Assembly: GCF_019645835.1 (NCBI RefSeq)
Contig: NZ_CP080998.1
Coordinates: 2,604,001 to 2,668,000 of the forward strand
Reading direction: 5' to 3'
DNA from: Mycolicibacterium holsaticum DSM 44478 = JCM 12374
GTDB taxonomy: Bacteria > Actinomycetota > Actinomycetes > Mycobacteriales > Mycobacteriaceae
DNA length: 64,000 bases
In this document: positions 11,475 to 21,003 of the stretch, in pieces
How positions within the stretch are numbered: position 1 is the stretch's first letter
Layout of the letters: each line of letters begins with the position of its first letter
Notes under the pieces: generated by a model
Database searches by the model: none
What the model was told of the DNA's origin: nothing
The model's input: the letters and a program-made list of their open reading frames with translations, nothing else
Translations under genes and position numbers: made by a program

Positions 11475-13819
11475 GGCCTTTCTCGGTATGTGAACAGTGC
11501 GCCCTGCGCGATCAGCCGATCGGTGTCCTGCGACGTCAAACCGAGTACCTTCTGGCATATTTCGCGGGTGTGCTCGCCCGGCATCGGAGCCGGCCGCAGC
11601 TCTGCGGGCGCGATATTGGCATACGGTGCCGGACCCGTCTCGGTCGGCATCGGCGCATCGAACAGCGGATGCGCCATATCGGTGTAGGGCTTGCGGAACC
11701 GGACCTGCGGATCGGTGAGGACGTCGACGGCCCGGTTCATCGGTGCCGCGGCAATTCCGGCCCGCTGCAGCGCGTTCGCGACGTCGGTCTTGTCGCGGGT
11801 GCGGGTCCACTGCGCCAGATCACCGTCGACCACGGTGGCCAGGGCAGCCCGGTCGTCGTCGGACCGAAGCGACACCACACACCATTCGTCCTCACCCGCG
11901 CACGGATACACCCCGTGTTGCACCGCGTCGTCGAGCACCGGCAGGCCTGCGGCACGGGCGGATTCGGTGGCGTATACCGTCGCCAACTGGTTGACCGCGG
12001 CTTCGGCCTGCGAGATGTGCACGTGCGCACCGGTTCCGCTGGCGCGGCACTGCACCAGCGCGGCCAGCGCCGCGATCGCGGTGATCCTCGCCGAGACGTG
12101 ATCGGGGAATACGGTGGTGGCGTCATAGAATTCGCCGGGCCCGGCATCCGGGGATGTCCACAGCCATGTCACGCCGGTGGTGGCGCGCACCAGCGGGCCG
12201 TAACCCATCCGGGCACTCCACGGACCGGTCGCACCGAACGCACTGCTCTCGGCGAGCACGATGGCCGGGTTGAGCTCACGCAGCCGGTCATACGAGAAGC
12301 CAAGTGAGGCAAGCGTTCCGGGTTTGAAGTTGGCGAACACCGCATCGGACTGGGCGACCAGCGCAGCGAACACCTGCGCGCCGTCGCGATGGCGCAGATC
12401 CAGGCCCAGGCCGTACTCGTTGCGGTGCGTCAACGCCCATGACCTGCTCATCGCCATGCCCGGCGGGGCCTGGCGCAGACCGTCGGGATAGGCCGCGCTC
12501 TCGATCTTGATGACCTCGGCGCCCAGGTCGGCGAACAGCCGGCCCAACTCGCCGCCTGCGACGATGACGCCCAGATCGAGTATGCGCATGCCCTCGAACG
12601 GCCGGCTGATGGTTTCGCCGCCGCTGACCGGGCGCGGCGTGGTGTCGGTCCACGCGGCGTCGTCGGCGCCGGGCGCCGGTGCCGGTCGGGTCAGCCCGGC
12701 GCGGTTGCCGTCGACGACGAACGGCCCGGCAGGTACGACCGCCTCGACGCCGCGGGCCAGTTCGGTGTCGGTGAGCGCGCCGACCTGGCGGAAGTGGTTG
12801 GAGGCCAACGTCTGTGCGGGGCTGAGCACGGCGGCGATCGGAACACCACGCGCCTGCCCCTCGGCGACCAGTTCCGTCATCGTCTGGCCGCTGAACAGTT
12901 CGGCGATGGCGGCGTTGAGGTCGCGCGATGCGGCGTAGCGTGCCGCGATGGTGTCGAACTTGGGGTCGGCGAACTGCTCGGGTTCGCCCAGCCAACCGAA
13001 CATGCCCCGCCACTGGCGCGGGGACAGCAGGCAGATGCGCACGTAGCCGTCCCGGCAGCCGAAGATCGGATAGATCTGCTGGTTGCGTGGTCGTCCCCGC
13101 CACAGTTCGTCGGTCCGTTTCACGCCGACGGCGGCCTGACCTTCCGACCCGAACGGCGGATCCAGCGACTGAAGCACCCCCTCGAATCGGGAGAAGTCGA
13201 TGTAATCGCCTGTGCCGTCGCGTAACCGGCGATAGTAGGCGGCCAGCGCAGCCCAGGCGGCCTGCGCCGCCGCCGTCGCCGACGCGATACCGACGGGCGG
13301 CAGCACCGGGGTGCCCGATGTCGGTCCGGTGCGCGACAACGCGGTCGACAGCGCGTACAGCACCGCGTCGGTGGCCCGCCACGACGCCCGCGGCCCGCTG
13401 GTCCCGAAGTCGGTGACCGACAACGTGACCAGGTGGGTGAAGCGTTGCGCCAGCACGGCGCACGACGTGCCGAACGCCGCCGCTGCACCGGGGTTGCCAC
13501 CGTCCACCACGATGTCGGCGGCGCCGGCCAGGTCGATCAGCCGCGCACGGTCTGCGGCGTCGGACGGGTCGAGCACCGCGCTGCGCTTGTTGGCGTTCTG
13601 CAGTGCGAACTGCACGCTGGTGCCGACCACGCTCGGCCCGACACGGCGCGCCGGGCTCCCGCCGGGCGGTTCGATCTTCAGCACGTCGGCGCCGAGGTCG
13701 GCGAACAAGCGGCTGACACCGTCGGATTCGGCGCCGCCCATGTCGAGCACACGCACCGACGCCAGCGGCCCGGTACGCGACTCGGCCGCTGGCGTTTCGT
13801 CTCGCCGACTCCCCAGCAC
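11471..13819 (-). CDS. tandem-domain class III (CaiB/BaiF) CoA-transferase
   Basis: 782 residues, twice the family's usual length: two CaiB/BaiF domains in one chain, starting near residue 22 (VRVLDMGGAESDG) and residue 405 (MRILDLGVIVAGG). Class III enzymes move CoA between carboxylic acids through an aspartyl-CoA intermediate. The first domain keeps Asp in GTGDYIDFSRFE. The second has His at that place (GTGAHVHISQAE), so only the first half looks catalytic. Probable counterpart of Rv1866. It starts at GTG and is coupled to the downstream thiolase-like gene, suggesting an unidentified acyl-CoA pathway. Confidence 0.83.
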   Translation of the reverse strand: MLGSRRDETPAAESRTGPLASVRVLDMGGAESDGVSRLFADLGADVLKIEPPGGSPARRVGPSVVGTSVQFALQNANKRSAVLDPSDAADRARLIDLAGAADIVVDGGNPGAAAAFGTSCAVLAQRFTHLVTLSVTDFGTSGPRASWRATDAVLYALSTALSRTGPTSGTPVLPPVGIASATAAAQAAWAALAAYYRRLRDGTGDYIDFSRFEGVLQSLDPPFGSEGQAAVGVKRTDELWRGRPRNQQIYPIFGCRDGYVRICLLSPRQWRGMFGWLGEPEQFADPKFDTIAARYAASRDLNAAIAELFSGQTMTELVAEGQARGVPIAAVLSPAQTLASNHFRQVGALTDTELARGVEAVVPAGPFVVDGNRAGLTRPAPAPGADDAAWTDTTPRPVSGGETISRPFEGMRILDLGVIVAGGELGRLFADLGAEVIKIESAAYPDGLRQAPPGMAMSRSWALTHRNEYGLGLDLRHRDGAQVFAALVAQSDAVFANFKPGTLASLGFSYDRLRELNPAIVLAESSAFGATGPWSARMGYGPLVRATTGVTWLWTSPDAGPGEFYDATTVFPDHVSARITAIAALAALVQCRASGTGAHVHISQAEAAVNQLATVYATESARAAGLPVLDDAVQHGVYPCAGEDEWCVVSLRSDDDRAALATVVDGDLAQWTRTRDKTDVANALQRAGIAAAPMNRAVDVLTDPQVRFRKPYTDMAHPLFDAPMPTETGPAPYANIAPAELRPAPMPGEHTREICQKVLGLTSQDTDRLIAQGALFTYRERP

Positions 13820-13885
13820 GACCGTGAGCGTAGTGGGTGACGATCGGGTTACTTCCCAGGCGTCGGGGGTACCCTAGGGCAGATC

Positions 13886-16303
13886 ATGACCGCTGCGCCC
13901 CTGTCCCCCACGCTGTCCGACGATGAGCTGGCGTCGATCGACGCCTATTGGCGCGCAGCGAACTACCTGTCGGTGGGACAGATCTACCTGCTGGACAACC
14001 CGCTGCTGCGCGAACCGCTGGCCGCCGAGCACATCAAGCCGCGGCTGCTTGGCCACTGGGGCACCACACCCGGGCTGAACCTGGTCTACGCCCACCTGAA
14101 CCGTGTGATCCGCGAGCGCGACCTGTCGGTGATCTACATCACCGGGCCCGGCCACGGTGGACCGGGGCTGGTCGCCAACGCCTACCTCGAGGGCACCTAC
14201 AGCGAGGTCTACTCGCCGATCACCGAAGACACCGACGGGATGCGAAAGCTGTTCCGCCAGTTCTCGTTTCCCGGTGGAATACCGAGCCACGTCGCTGCGG
14301 AGACACCCGGTTCGATCCACGAGGGCGGCGAACTGGGATACGCGCTGGTGCACGCCTACGGCGCGGCGTTCGACAACCCGGACCTGGTGGTCGCCTGCGT
14401 GATCGGCGACGGCGAGGCCGAGACCGGCCCGTTGGCGGCCAGCTGGCATTCCAACAAATTCCTCGACCCGGTCACCGACGGCGCCGTGCTGCCGATCCTG
14501 CACCTCAACTCGTACAAGATCGCCAACCCGACGGTGCTGGCGCGCATTCCGCAGGAGGAACTCGAGTCGCTGCTGTCCGGCTACGGGTACCGGCCCATCA
14601 CGGTCGCCGGTGACGACCCGGCCAACGTGCACCAACAGCTGGCCACCGCGTTCGACGAGGCATTCGACCAGATCGCGGCGATCCAGCGGGCGGCCCGACT
14701 CGACGGTGAGGCGGGCAGGCCGCTGTGGCCGATGGTGGTGCTGCGCACGCCGAAGGGCTGGACCGGACCCAAGGAGGTGGACGGCAAGAAGGTCGAGGGC
14801 ACCTGGCGGGCGCACCAGGTGCCGCTGTCGGAGACACGAACCAACGCCGAGCACCGCGCCGCGCTGGAGTCCTGGCTGCGCAGCTATGCACCCGACGAGC
14901 TGTTCGACGAGCTCGGCGGGTTGCGGCCCGAACTGCGGGCCTGCGCCCCGGCGGGGCAGCGCCGGATGAGCGCGAACCCGCACGCCAACGGCGGTCTGCT
15001 GCTGCGTGACCTGGACCTGCCGCCGTTCACCGACTACGCGGTGGACGTGGCCACCCCCGCCAGCGGCACCGCCGAGGCCACCCGGGTGCTGGGCATGTTT
15101 CTGCGGGACGTGATCGCGCGCAACCCGGACCGGTTCCGGTTGATGGGGCCCGACGAAACCGCCTCCAACCGGCTGTCGGCGGTCTACGAGGCGACCGACA
15201 AGGCCTGGCTGGCCGAGATCAGCCCCGACGACGAGAACCTCGCCCCCGACGGGCGGGTGATGGAAGTGCTTTCCGAGCACCTGTGCCAGGGTTGGCTGGA
15301 GGGTTACCTGCTGACCGGCCGGCACGGCCTGTTCAACTGCTACGAGGCGTTCGTCCACATCGTCGACTCGATGCTCAACCAGCACGCCAAATGGTTGTCC
15401 AGCAGCCGGGCGTTGACGTGGCGACGGCCGATCGCCTCGTTGAATTACCTTCTGACATCGCATGTTTGGCGTCAGGACCACAACGGCGCTTCGCATCAGG
15501 ATCCGGGCTTCATCGACCATGTCGCCAACAAGCGTCCCGAAGTCGTTCGGGTGTACCTGCCGCCGGACGCCAACACGCTGCTGTCGGTGGCCGACCACTG
15601 CCTGCGCAGCAGGCACTACGTCAACGTCATCGTCGCGGGTAAGCAGCCCGCGCTGACGTATCTGACGATGGACGAGGCGATCGCGCACTGCACCCGCGGC
15701 CTGGGGATCTGGGACTGGGCCAGCAGCACCGCCGGTGAGCCCGACGTGGTGCTGGCCTGCGCCGGCGACATTCCGACGCTGGAAACCCTGGCCGCCGCCG
15801 ACATCCTGCGCCGCGAGCTGCCCGAGCTGGCGGTGCGGGTGGTCAACGTCGTCGACATCATGCGGCTGCAACCCGAAACCGAACACCCCCACGGACTTTC
15901 CGACCACGAGTTCGACGCGGTGTTCACCACCGACAAGCCGGTGATCTTCGCCTACCACGGATACCCGTGGCTGATTCACCGGTTGACCTACCGCAGGACC
16001 AACCACGCGCACCTGCATGTGCGCGGGTACAAGGAGCGTGGCACCACCACCACCCCGTTCGACATGGTGATGCTCAACGACCTCGACCGCTTCCACCTGG
16101 TCATGGACGTCATCGACCGGGTGGACGGGCTGGCCCGCCGGGCGGCGGGGCTGCGGCAACGGATGCTCGACGCCCGGCTCGCCGCCCGCCGATACACCCG
16201 CGACCACGGCGAAGACGACCCGGCGATCGCCGACTGGACATGGGACCCCGACTACCAGGGACCGTCCCTGTCCCAGGACACCCGCGGCGAAAAACCCCGG
16301 TAG
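13886..16303 (+). CDS. xfp: xylulose-5-phosphate/fructose-6-phosphate phosphoketolase
   Basis: 805 residues, normal for the family. This thiamine-diphosphate enzyme cleaves xylulose 5-phosphate and/or fructose 6-phosphate with phosphate to give acetyl phosphate and a shorter sugar phosphate. Typical segments are [40 protein letters not shown], the ThDP-binding GDGEAETG, and the C-terminal half with [15 protein letters not shown]. It is divergent from the CoA-transferase gene. No acetate kinase gene is adjacent. Phosphoketolase is absent from this place in the M. tuberculosis order. Confidence 0.95.
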   Translation: MTAAPLSPTLSDDELASIDAYWRAANYLSVGQIYLLDNPLLREPLAAEHIKPRLLGHWGTTPGLNLVYAHLNRVIRERDLSVIYITGPGHGGPGLVANAYLEGTYSEVYSPITEDTDGMRKLFRQFSFPGGIPSHVAAETPGSIHEGGELGYALVHAYGAAFDNPDLVVACVIGDGEAETGPLAASWHSNKFLDPVTDGAVLPILHLNSYKIANPTVLARIPQEELESLLSGYGYRPITVAGDDPANVHQQLATAFDEAFDQIAAIQRAARLDGEAGRPLWPMVVLRTPKGWTGPKEVDGKKVEGTWRAHQVPLSETRTNAEHRAALESWLRSYAPDELFDELGGLRPELRACAPAGQRRMSANPHANGGLLLRDLDLPPFTDYAVDVATPASGTAEATRVLGMFLRDVIARNPDRFRLMGPDETASNRLSAVYEATDKAWLAEISPDDENLAPDGRVMEVLSEHLCQGWLEGYLLTGRHGLFNCYEAFVHIVDSMLNQHAKWLSSSRALTWRRPIASLNYLLTSHVWRQDHNGASHQDPGFIDHVANKRPEVVRVYLPPDANTLLSVADHCLRSRHYVNVIVAGKQPALTYLTMDEAIAHCTRGLGIWDWASSTAGEPDVVLACAGDIPTLETLAAADILRRELPELAVRVVNVVDIMRLQPETEHPHGLSDHEFDAVFTTDKPVIFAYHGYPWLIHRLTYRRTNHAHLHVRGYKERGTTTTPFDMVMLNDLDRFHLVMDVIDRVDGLARRAAGLRQRMLDARLAARRYTRDHGEDDPAIADWTWDPDYQGPSLSQDTRGEKPR

Positions 16304-16314
16304 AATCGGTCGTC

Positions 16315-17088
16315 GTGTCAGTGCCAGCCGCCGAAGCCGTGGTCGCCAACCCGCCGCACCCGCTGATCGAGCAGTTGTCCGCGCTGCATCGCTTCCGCAC
16401 CTACGTCGATATCGGCGTCGTCATCGTGGTGTTGGCGCTGACGAACCTCATCGCCCACTTCACCACCCCGTGGGCCAGCATCGCCGTCGTGCCTGCCGCC
16501 GCGGTCGGCCTGCTGATCCTGGTGCGCTCCCGCGGCCTGGGCTGGACCGAACTCGGGCTGGGCCGCGCGCAGTGGCGCTCGGGCGCCGGCTATGCCCTGG
16601 CCGCCGTCGCCGTGGTGGTGTCGGTCATCGCGATCGGCGCGATGCTGCCGTGGACCAGGCCGTTGTTCATGAACAACAACTACGCGACGATTTCGGGCGC
16701 GCTGATCGCGTCGATGATCATCATTCCGCTGCAGACCGTCATTCCCGAGGAACTGGCCTTCCGCGGGGTGCTGCAGGGCGCGCTGGACCGCGCCTGGGGT
16801 TTCCGCGGGGTGGCCGCCGCCGGATCGTTGCTGTTCGGGCTCTGGCACATCGCGACCTCACTGGGGTTGACCGCCAGCAACGTGGGCTTCAGCGCGGTGT
16901 TCGGCGGCGGTTGGCTGGGCACGGTCGCCGGCGTCGCGCTGGCGGTGGTGGCGACCGCGGTCGCCGGGTTCGTGTTCACCTGGCTGCGTCGCCGCAGCGG
17001 CAGCCTGATCGCCCCGATCGCCTTGCACTGGTCACTCAACGGGCTCGGCGCGCTGGCCGCCGCCATGGTCTGGCACCTGTCCACCTGA
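16315..17088 (+). CDS. CPBP family intramembrane metalloprotease
   Basis: A 257-residue polytopic membrane protein of the CAAX protease and bacteriocin-processing family. The three family motifs are present: EELAFRG (the EExxxR motif), FGLWH, and HWSLN near the C-terminus. About six to seven hydrophobic segments span residues 35-255. It starts at GTG 16315 shortly after the phosphoketolase stop; GTG 16321 is an alternative. Its length matches Rv1863c. Its last 57 bases overlap the end of the gene on the other strand. The substrate is unknown. Confidence 0.83.
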   Translation: MSVPAAEAVVANPPHPLIEQLSALHRFRTYVDIGVVIVVLALTNLIAHFTTPWASIAVVPAAAVGLLILVRSRGLGWTELGLGRAQWRSGAGYALAAVAVVVSVIAIGAMLPWTRPLFMNNNYATISGALIASMIIIPLQTVIPEELAFRGVLQGALDRAWGFRGVAAAGSLLFGLWHIATSLGLTASNVGFSAVFGGGWLGTVAGVALAVVATAVAGFVFTWLRRRSGSLIAPIALHWSLNGLGALAAAMVWHLST

Positions 17089-17667
17089 CCCGCGCCTGCG
17101 CGCGCGGAACTGCCGGTTCTTGAGCTTGTTGCCGCAGGTCGACATGCTGCACCAGGTACCGCCGTGGTTGCGGGACTTGTCGTAGAACGCCCACTGGCAT
17201 TCATCGTTGGCGCACGCCTTGAGCAGCGCCCAGGTGCCGTCGCGCTGGGCGTCGCGGATCACCAGCAGCAGTTCGACGAGCCGTTCGGCCGGTGAGTCCC
17301 CCGGCACTGCCAGCCGGATGTCACCGTCGTCGCCGACCTGGGCCCGCGCGCTGCCGCGGGCTGCGACGGTCCGCAGCGGCGTCAACGCGGCCTCGTCCGG
17401 GGCGGGGCCACCGGCGTTGCGCACCAGCTGGGCGCGCAGCGCTTCCCGCACGCCGCGAAGCAACTCCAGGTCGGCGACGCTCAGATCGGCGCCGGCCCCC
17501 AGCAGGCCCTGGTCGATCAACCACGGTCGCGCATCGGCGGGGTCGACGAGGCGGTCGGGCCCCGACGGCAGCTCGAAGGTGTTGACCAGCGACTGCACCC
17601 GGCACAGCGGTGCGGGTGCCGGTTTGGACTCGTGGTCACCGAGCCAACGCGTGCGGGTTGCGGGCAT
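17032..17667 (-). CDS. CGNR zinc-finger (ABATE domain) transcriptional regulator
   Basis: 211 residues. The N-terminal stress-type ABATE domain has NTFELPSGPDRLVDPADAR near residues 29-47. The C-terminal zinc finger shows CANDECQWAFYD and the CGNK motif (a CGNR variant) with all four cysteines, followed by a basic tail. Such proteins are probable DNA-binding regulators. The 3' end overlaps the CPBP gene by 57 bases tail-to-tail, giving the two mRNAs complementary ends. Confidence 0.8.
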   Translation of the reverse strand: MPATRTRWLGDHESKPAPAPLCRVQSLVNTFELPSGPDRLVDPADARPWLIDQGLLGAGADLSVADLELLRGVREALRAQLVRNAGGPAPDEAALTPLRTVAARGSARAQVGDDGDIRLAVPGDSPAERLVELLLVIRDAQRDGTWALLKACANDECQWAFYDKSRNHGGTWCSMSTCGNKLKNRQFRARRRGSGGQVPDHGGGQRAEPVE

Positions 17668-17702
17668 TCCCCCACTATACGGGCGGTGACCGGTAAATGA
17701 CG

Positions 17703-17730
17703 TTGACTAGTCATGCATGACCGGCATAAC
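17703..17730 (+). promoter_or_regulatory. possible SigA-type promoter
   Basis: TTGACT (17703-17708), 16 bases, then CATAAC (17725-17730), a partial match to TTGACA/TATAAT. It lies 48 bases before the start at 17778. Two short palindromes (TGACTAGTCA and CATGCATG) fill the -35 and spacer, so a regulator may bind there. Confidence 0.3.
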
Positions 17731-17777
17731 GTGTTTGATAGTCATCTCGTCGGGGATGCCGGAATCGAGAGGAACTG

Positions 17778-18245
17778 ATGATCGACAACTGGACGTCGAC
17801 GTCGACGAGGGGAGCGCGCCGGTCCACGACCGGGCGCGCACCGCTGGCCGCGCGCCTGACGGCCCGGCTGCGGGCCGCCAGATTCGACCGGCTGATCGCG
17901 GTGGGCGTGAGCGCGCCGGAAGGCAGCGCGCTCGGCGTGCACTACGCGCGGCTGACGTCGCGGGCCGAACGCACCGCGGTCGCGCGGTCGTTGCGGGCAG
18001 CCGTTCGCGACGCGCGTTCCCGCGGGCCGCTGATGTCGTCGCGGATACCGATGCATGTGCCCAACATCGTTGCGGCAGAAGGGCTGATCGACACGGTTGC
18101 GCGGCGACTGGACTCCGCGCAACCGGTCGGTGCGCGCGGGGTGGCGCGGCTGCGCGCGCTGCTGGCCGACGGGTCCGGGCCGATGTACCGGTTCGGCCGC
18201 GGCGATCTGACGGGCCGGCTCGGCGCCGCCCTGGCGGAGCTCTAG
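17778..18245 (+). CDS. conserved-type hypothetical protein
   Basis: 155 residues, basic N-terminus, Arg/Ala-rich, no signal peptide or membrane segment. GAGAGGAA lies a few bases before the ATG, a good ribosome-binding site, and codon use is typical, so it is probably real. I do not recognise the family. Its TAG stop shares the palindrome CTAG with the stop of adhA on the opposite strand. Confidence 0.65.
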   Translation: MIDNWTSTSTRGARRSTTGRAPLAARLTARLRAARFDRLIAVGVSAPEGSALGVHYARLTSRAERTAVARSLRAAVRDARSRGPLMSSRIPMHVPNIVAAEGLIDTVARRLDSAQPVGARGVARLRALLADGSGPMYRFGRGDLTGRLGAALAEL

Positions 18246-19261
18246 ACGATCAGCACCGCCGCGCCCGACACGCGGCCTGCGGCCAGGTCGCCGAGCGCGT
18301 CGTCGGCCCGGCCGAGCGGGTACCGCGGCGTCGTGACGTCGATGCGATGTTCGCCCGCGAAGGCGAGGAATTCGCGGGCGTCGGCGCGGGTGTTCGACGT
18401 CACCGACCGCAGCTGGCGTTCCTGGAACAGGTGGCGCTGATAGTTCAGCGTGGGAATGTCGGACAAGTGGATCCCGGCGATGGACAGCGTGCCGCCCCGG
18501 TCCAGCGCCTCGAGCGCGGGCAGCACCAGCTCACCGACCGGGGCGAACAGGATCGCCGAGTCGAGCGGCACCGGCGGTCTGTCCGCGGCACCCTGCGCTG
18601 ATGCCGCGCCCAGCGCCAGCGCGAGCTCCCGTGCCCGCGCCCCCCGGGTCATGACGTGCACCTCGATGCCCTTGGCCAGCGCCACCTGTGCGGTGAGGTG
18701 GGCGCTGCCGCCGAACCCGTAGATACCCAACCGTCCGCCTGCGGGCACCTGCGCGCGCGCCAGTGCGCGATAGCCGATGATGCCCGCGCACAGCAGCGGC
18801 GCCAACTCGGCGTCGGAGTATCCCGACGGTAGGTGATGGGCGAAAGCGGCTGGCACCGTGGTGAATTCGGCATAACCGCCGTCGGCGTCCCATCCGGTGT
18901 AGCGCGAGTCCGGGCAGAGGTTCTCGTCGCCGCGCACGCAGTACCGACACCGCCCACAGGTGTGCCGCAGCCATGCCACCCCGACCCGGTCGCCGACGGC
19001 GAACTCGTCGGCGGTGTCCGGGCCGATGCCGACGACCTCCCCCACCACTTCGTGACCGGGGATCACCCCGCGCCGATGCACCGGCAGGTCGCCCTCGGCG
19101 ACGTGAAGGTCGGTGCGGCACACCCCGCAGGCGTGCACCGCGACCAACAGTTCACCGGGCCCCGGATGCGGTATCTGCACCGTGACGCGCTCCACCGGGG
19201 CGGTGTCGATGGGACCCGGCGCCGTGAGCCGCCACGCCGTCATGGTGGAGTCACTCACCAC
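18242..19261 (-). CDS. adhA: zinc-dependent alcohol dehydrogenase
   Basis: A 339-residue medium-chain zinc dehydrogenase, probable counterpart of Rv1862. Catalytic zinc ligands are in [11 protein letters not shown] and GHEVVGEV; the structural zinc is held by the four cysteines of [15 protein letters not shown]; the NAD(P) site is [10 protein letters not shown]. It interconverts alcohols and aldehydes; the range is not readable. GTG 19261 is the longest start, and the ATG at 19243 ([10 protein letters not shown]) is a good alternative. It is divergent from the small secreted protein gene. Confidence 0.9.
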   Translation of the reverse strand: MVSDSTMTAWRLTAPGPIDTAPVERVTVQIPHPGPGELLVAVHACGVCRTDLHVAEGDLPVHRRGVIPGHEVVGEVVGIGPDTADEFAVGDRVGVAWLRHTCGRCRYCVRGDENLCPDSRYTGWDADGGYAEFTTVPAAFAHHLPSGYSDAELAPLLCAGIIGYRALARAQVPAGGRLGIYGFGGSAHLTAQVALAKGIEVHVMTRGARARELALALGAASAQGAADRPPVPLDSAILFAPVGELVLPALEALDRGGTLSIAGIHLSDIPTLNYQRHLFQERQLRSVTSNTRADAREFLAFAGEHRIDVTTPRYPLGRADDALGDLAAGRVSGAAVLIV

Positions 19262-19336
19262 GTCATCGTCGCATCCGCCCCGGCGACTTGGGTCACTGTC
19301 GGGGCGCCGATGTCGGGAAAATCCTCATTCGCATGT

Positions 19337-19365
19337 CATAACGGTTGCGTAACCTGGACATAACG
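19337..19365 (+). promoter_or_regulatory. three 11-bp-spaced direct repeats (OmpR-type regulator site candidate)
   Basis: CATAACG, CGTAACC and CATAACG start at 19337, 19348 and 19359, exactly 11 bases apart. Such heptamers on one helical face are typical of OmpR-family response regulators; GTAAC-type direct repeats are known for MtrA. The site lies 30 bases before the secreted-protein gene. Confidence 0.4.
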
Positions 19366-19394
19366 GGGTCGGGACGCGTAGGGAAGGGGATCCG

Positions 19395-19640
19395 ATGAAA
19401 GCACTTGCAGCACTGGGAATCGGCGCGCTCGCAGCGGGCAGCATCGCCCTCGCTGCACCGGCCAACGCCGGCTGCCAAGGGGGCTGGACGCCGTGGGGCG
19501 GCGGCACGATCTGCGACGGGCCGATCGCACCCGACGGCAACTTCGAGCGGTGTCAGACCGCAGGCGCCCTCGGCTTCGGCGGCACGAACTGCATCATCGT
19601 GAACGTCGCCAACGCCCAGCCGCCGTGGGTCGGGCCCTAA
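19395..19640 (+). CDS. small secreted CDGP-type protein
   Basis: 81 residues. An N-terminal signal peptide ends at about residue 25 (APANA), leaving a mature peptide of about 56 residues with four cysteines, the ICDGPIAPDG segment and ERCQT. This CDGP pattern recurs in small mycobacterial exported proteins of unknown function. GGGAAGGGG just before the ATG is a strong ribosome-binding site. Two disulphides are likely. It converges on apa. Confidence 0.8.
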   Translation: MKALAALGIGALAAGSIALAAPANAGCQGGWTPWGGGTICDGPIAPDGNFERCQTAGALGFGGTNCIIVNVANAQPPWVGP

Positions 19641-19668
19641 GGACCCAACGTCGGGTTGCTGACCCGCA

Positions 19669-20793
19669 TTACGCGGGCGGCAGCATCCCCGGCGCGCTTT
19701 CCGGTGCCACCGGGACAGGCTGGCCGACAGCGGGCCGCGGCGCCGCGTTCGGATCGGCCGGTGGTGGCGGCGGCGCGTTCGGATCGGCCGGCGGCGGCGG
19801 CGGCGCGTTCGGATCGGCCGGCGGCGGCGGCGCGTTCGGATCCGGTGGCGGCAGTGGCGCGTTCGGGTCCGCAGGGGCCGCGGGCGTAGGTGCGGTGAAG
19901 GGCCGGATCGAGTTGGCCAACGCGACGGCCTGATCCTTTGGCACCGGGTTGTTCGCGGTGCCCAACCAGACGACGAACCAGCGATCCGGGGTGCGCTGGC
20001 CGCGCGGTGTCCCCGGTTCGGTGGCCTCGCCGACCACGCCGGCCCAGATCTGGCCGTTGGGCTTGTTGGTGTCGGTGAACTTCACCTCGTAAAAGGAGGC
20101 GACGCCGGGCATCCCGTCGGCATCCAGGTCCACTGTCTCCTGGTTGATGCGGGTGCCCGGGAACGGCATAAAGAACTCACCCATGTCCGAAGCCAGGCGC
20201 TGCGCGGCCTTCGAGTTGTCGGTCTCTGCGCCGGCGAACAGCTTCAGGTCCAGACGCCCGAGCAGGATGCTGGTGTCGTTGGGCGGTTCGGCGCCTTCCG
20301 GGGTGATCTTCGTCAGCAACGCCTGCCCGTATGACAGCTGGGTCGAGTCCGAGACCTGCCATCCGCCGGGGACGACGAAGCTCAGCCCGCCTGCGGCGTT
20401 ATCGACGCGGCCGGCATCGGCAGGCGGTGGCGGCGGAGGCGCGTTGGGATCGGCCGGGGGTGGCGGTGGCGCGTTGGGGTCGGCCGGGGGTGGCGGTGGC
20501 GCGTTGGGGTCGGCCGGGGGTGGCGGCGGAGGTGCCGGTGCGACGCCGGGTGCCGGCGGAGGCGCGTTCGGATCGGCAGGGGGCGCGGGCGCAGCCGGTG
20601 GCGGCGGCGGAGGCGGCCCCTCCAGAAACGTGTTACCGCTCGGAGGTGGCGGAGGCGGCGGGGTGGGCTCGGGCTGCGCCTGCGCCACCGAGGGCAGCGC
20701 GAGCGCCACCGCGGTGGCACCGGTCAACACGGCGGTCGCCAGCGTCCTTGAGATGCCCTTACGGTGTTGAACAAACGCGTCCGGCTGGTCCAT
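19669..20793 (-). CDS. apa: alanine- and proline-rich secreted fibronectin attachment protein Apa
   Basis: 374 residues, the secreted glycoprotein antigen Apa (Rv1860, 45/47 kDa, FAP). A signal peptide ends at about residue 40 (VAQAQ). Then come a long Pro-rich stretch of [10 protein letters not shown] repeats, a globular domain from about residue 128, the fibronectin-binding segment [16 protein letters not shown] near residue 290, and a second Pro-rich repeat tail. Pro/Ala/Thr-rich arms are mannosylated in M. tuberculosis. The repeats are more numerous and more regular than I recall for the tuberculosis protein. It is downstream of modC, as in M. tuberculosis. Confidence 0.93.
   Translation of the reverse strand: MDQPDAFVQHRKGISRTLATAVLTGATAVALALPSVAQAQPEPTPPPPPPPSGNTFLEGPPPPPPPAAPAPPADPNAPPPAPGVAPAPPPPPPADPNAPPPPPADPNAPPPPPADPNAPPPPPPADAGRVDNAAGGLSFVVPGGWQVSDSTQLSYGQALLTKITPEGAEPPNDTSILLGRLDLKLFAGAETDNSKAAQRLASDMGEFFMPFPGTRINQETVDLDADGMPGVASFYEVKFTDTNKPNGQIWAGVVGEATEPGTPRGQRTPDRWFVVWLGTANNPVPKDQAVALANSIRPFTAPTPAAPADPNAPLPPPDPNAPPPPADPNAPPPPPADPNAPPPPPADPNAAPRPAVGQPVPVAPESAPGMLPPA
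20440..20535 (-). repeat. 30-bp in-frame tandem repeats in apa
   Basis: Near-identical 30-base units encode successive [10 protein letters not shown] blocks. A second cluster with the same coding pattern lies in the 3' part at about 19735-19870. Copy number could vary between strains by slippage. Confidence 0.7.
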
Positions 20794-21003
20794 GGGGAAG
20801 AAACTACCGTGTTACCGCCGTGACGCAAGTGTGAGTTGCTCTTATTGTGCTTAATTTCGCGCTTGCTGTGAGCGCAGAACTGCCAGAGAGCCGAGTCAAT
20901 GTCCGGTTGCTGACACCAAGAGGTCCCCGCGCGTTGCGCCGGGGTGCGTCGTCGGCGCTGCGTCGGCGCCTCACCCGGGTCTTCGCGGCGGCATCCGGCG
21001 GCG

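Noticed and set aside
13874..16207. 777-codon minus-strand open frame opposite the phosphoketolase
   Set aside because: Shadow of a real gene; composition is Val/Gln/His-rich with no domain pattern.
20440..20535. Possible CRISPR-like array
   Set aside because: The units are contiguous coding repeats in frame with the Apa Pro-rich arm, without spacers.
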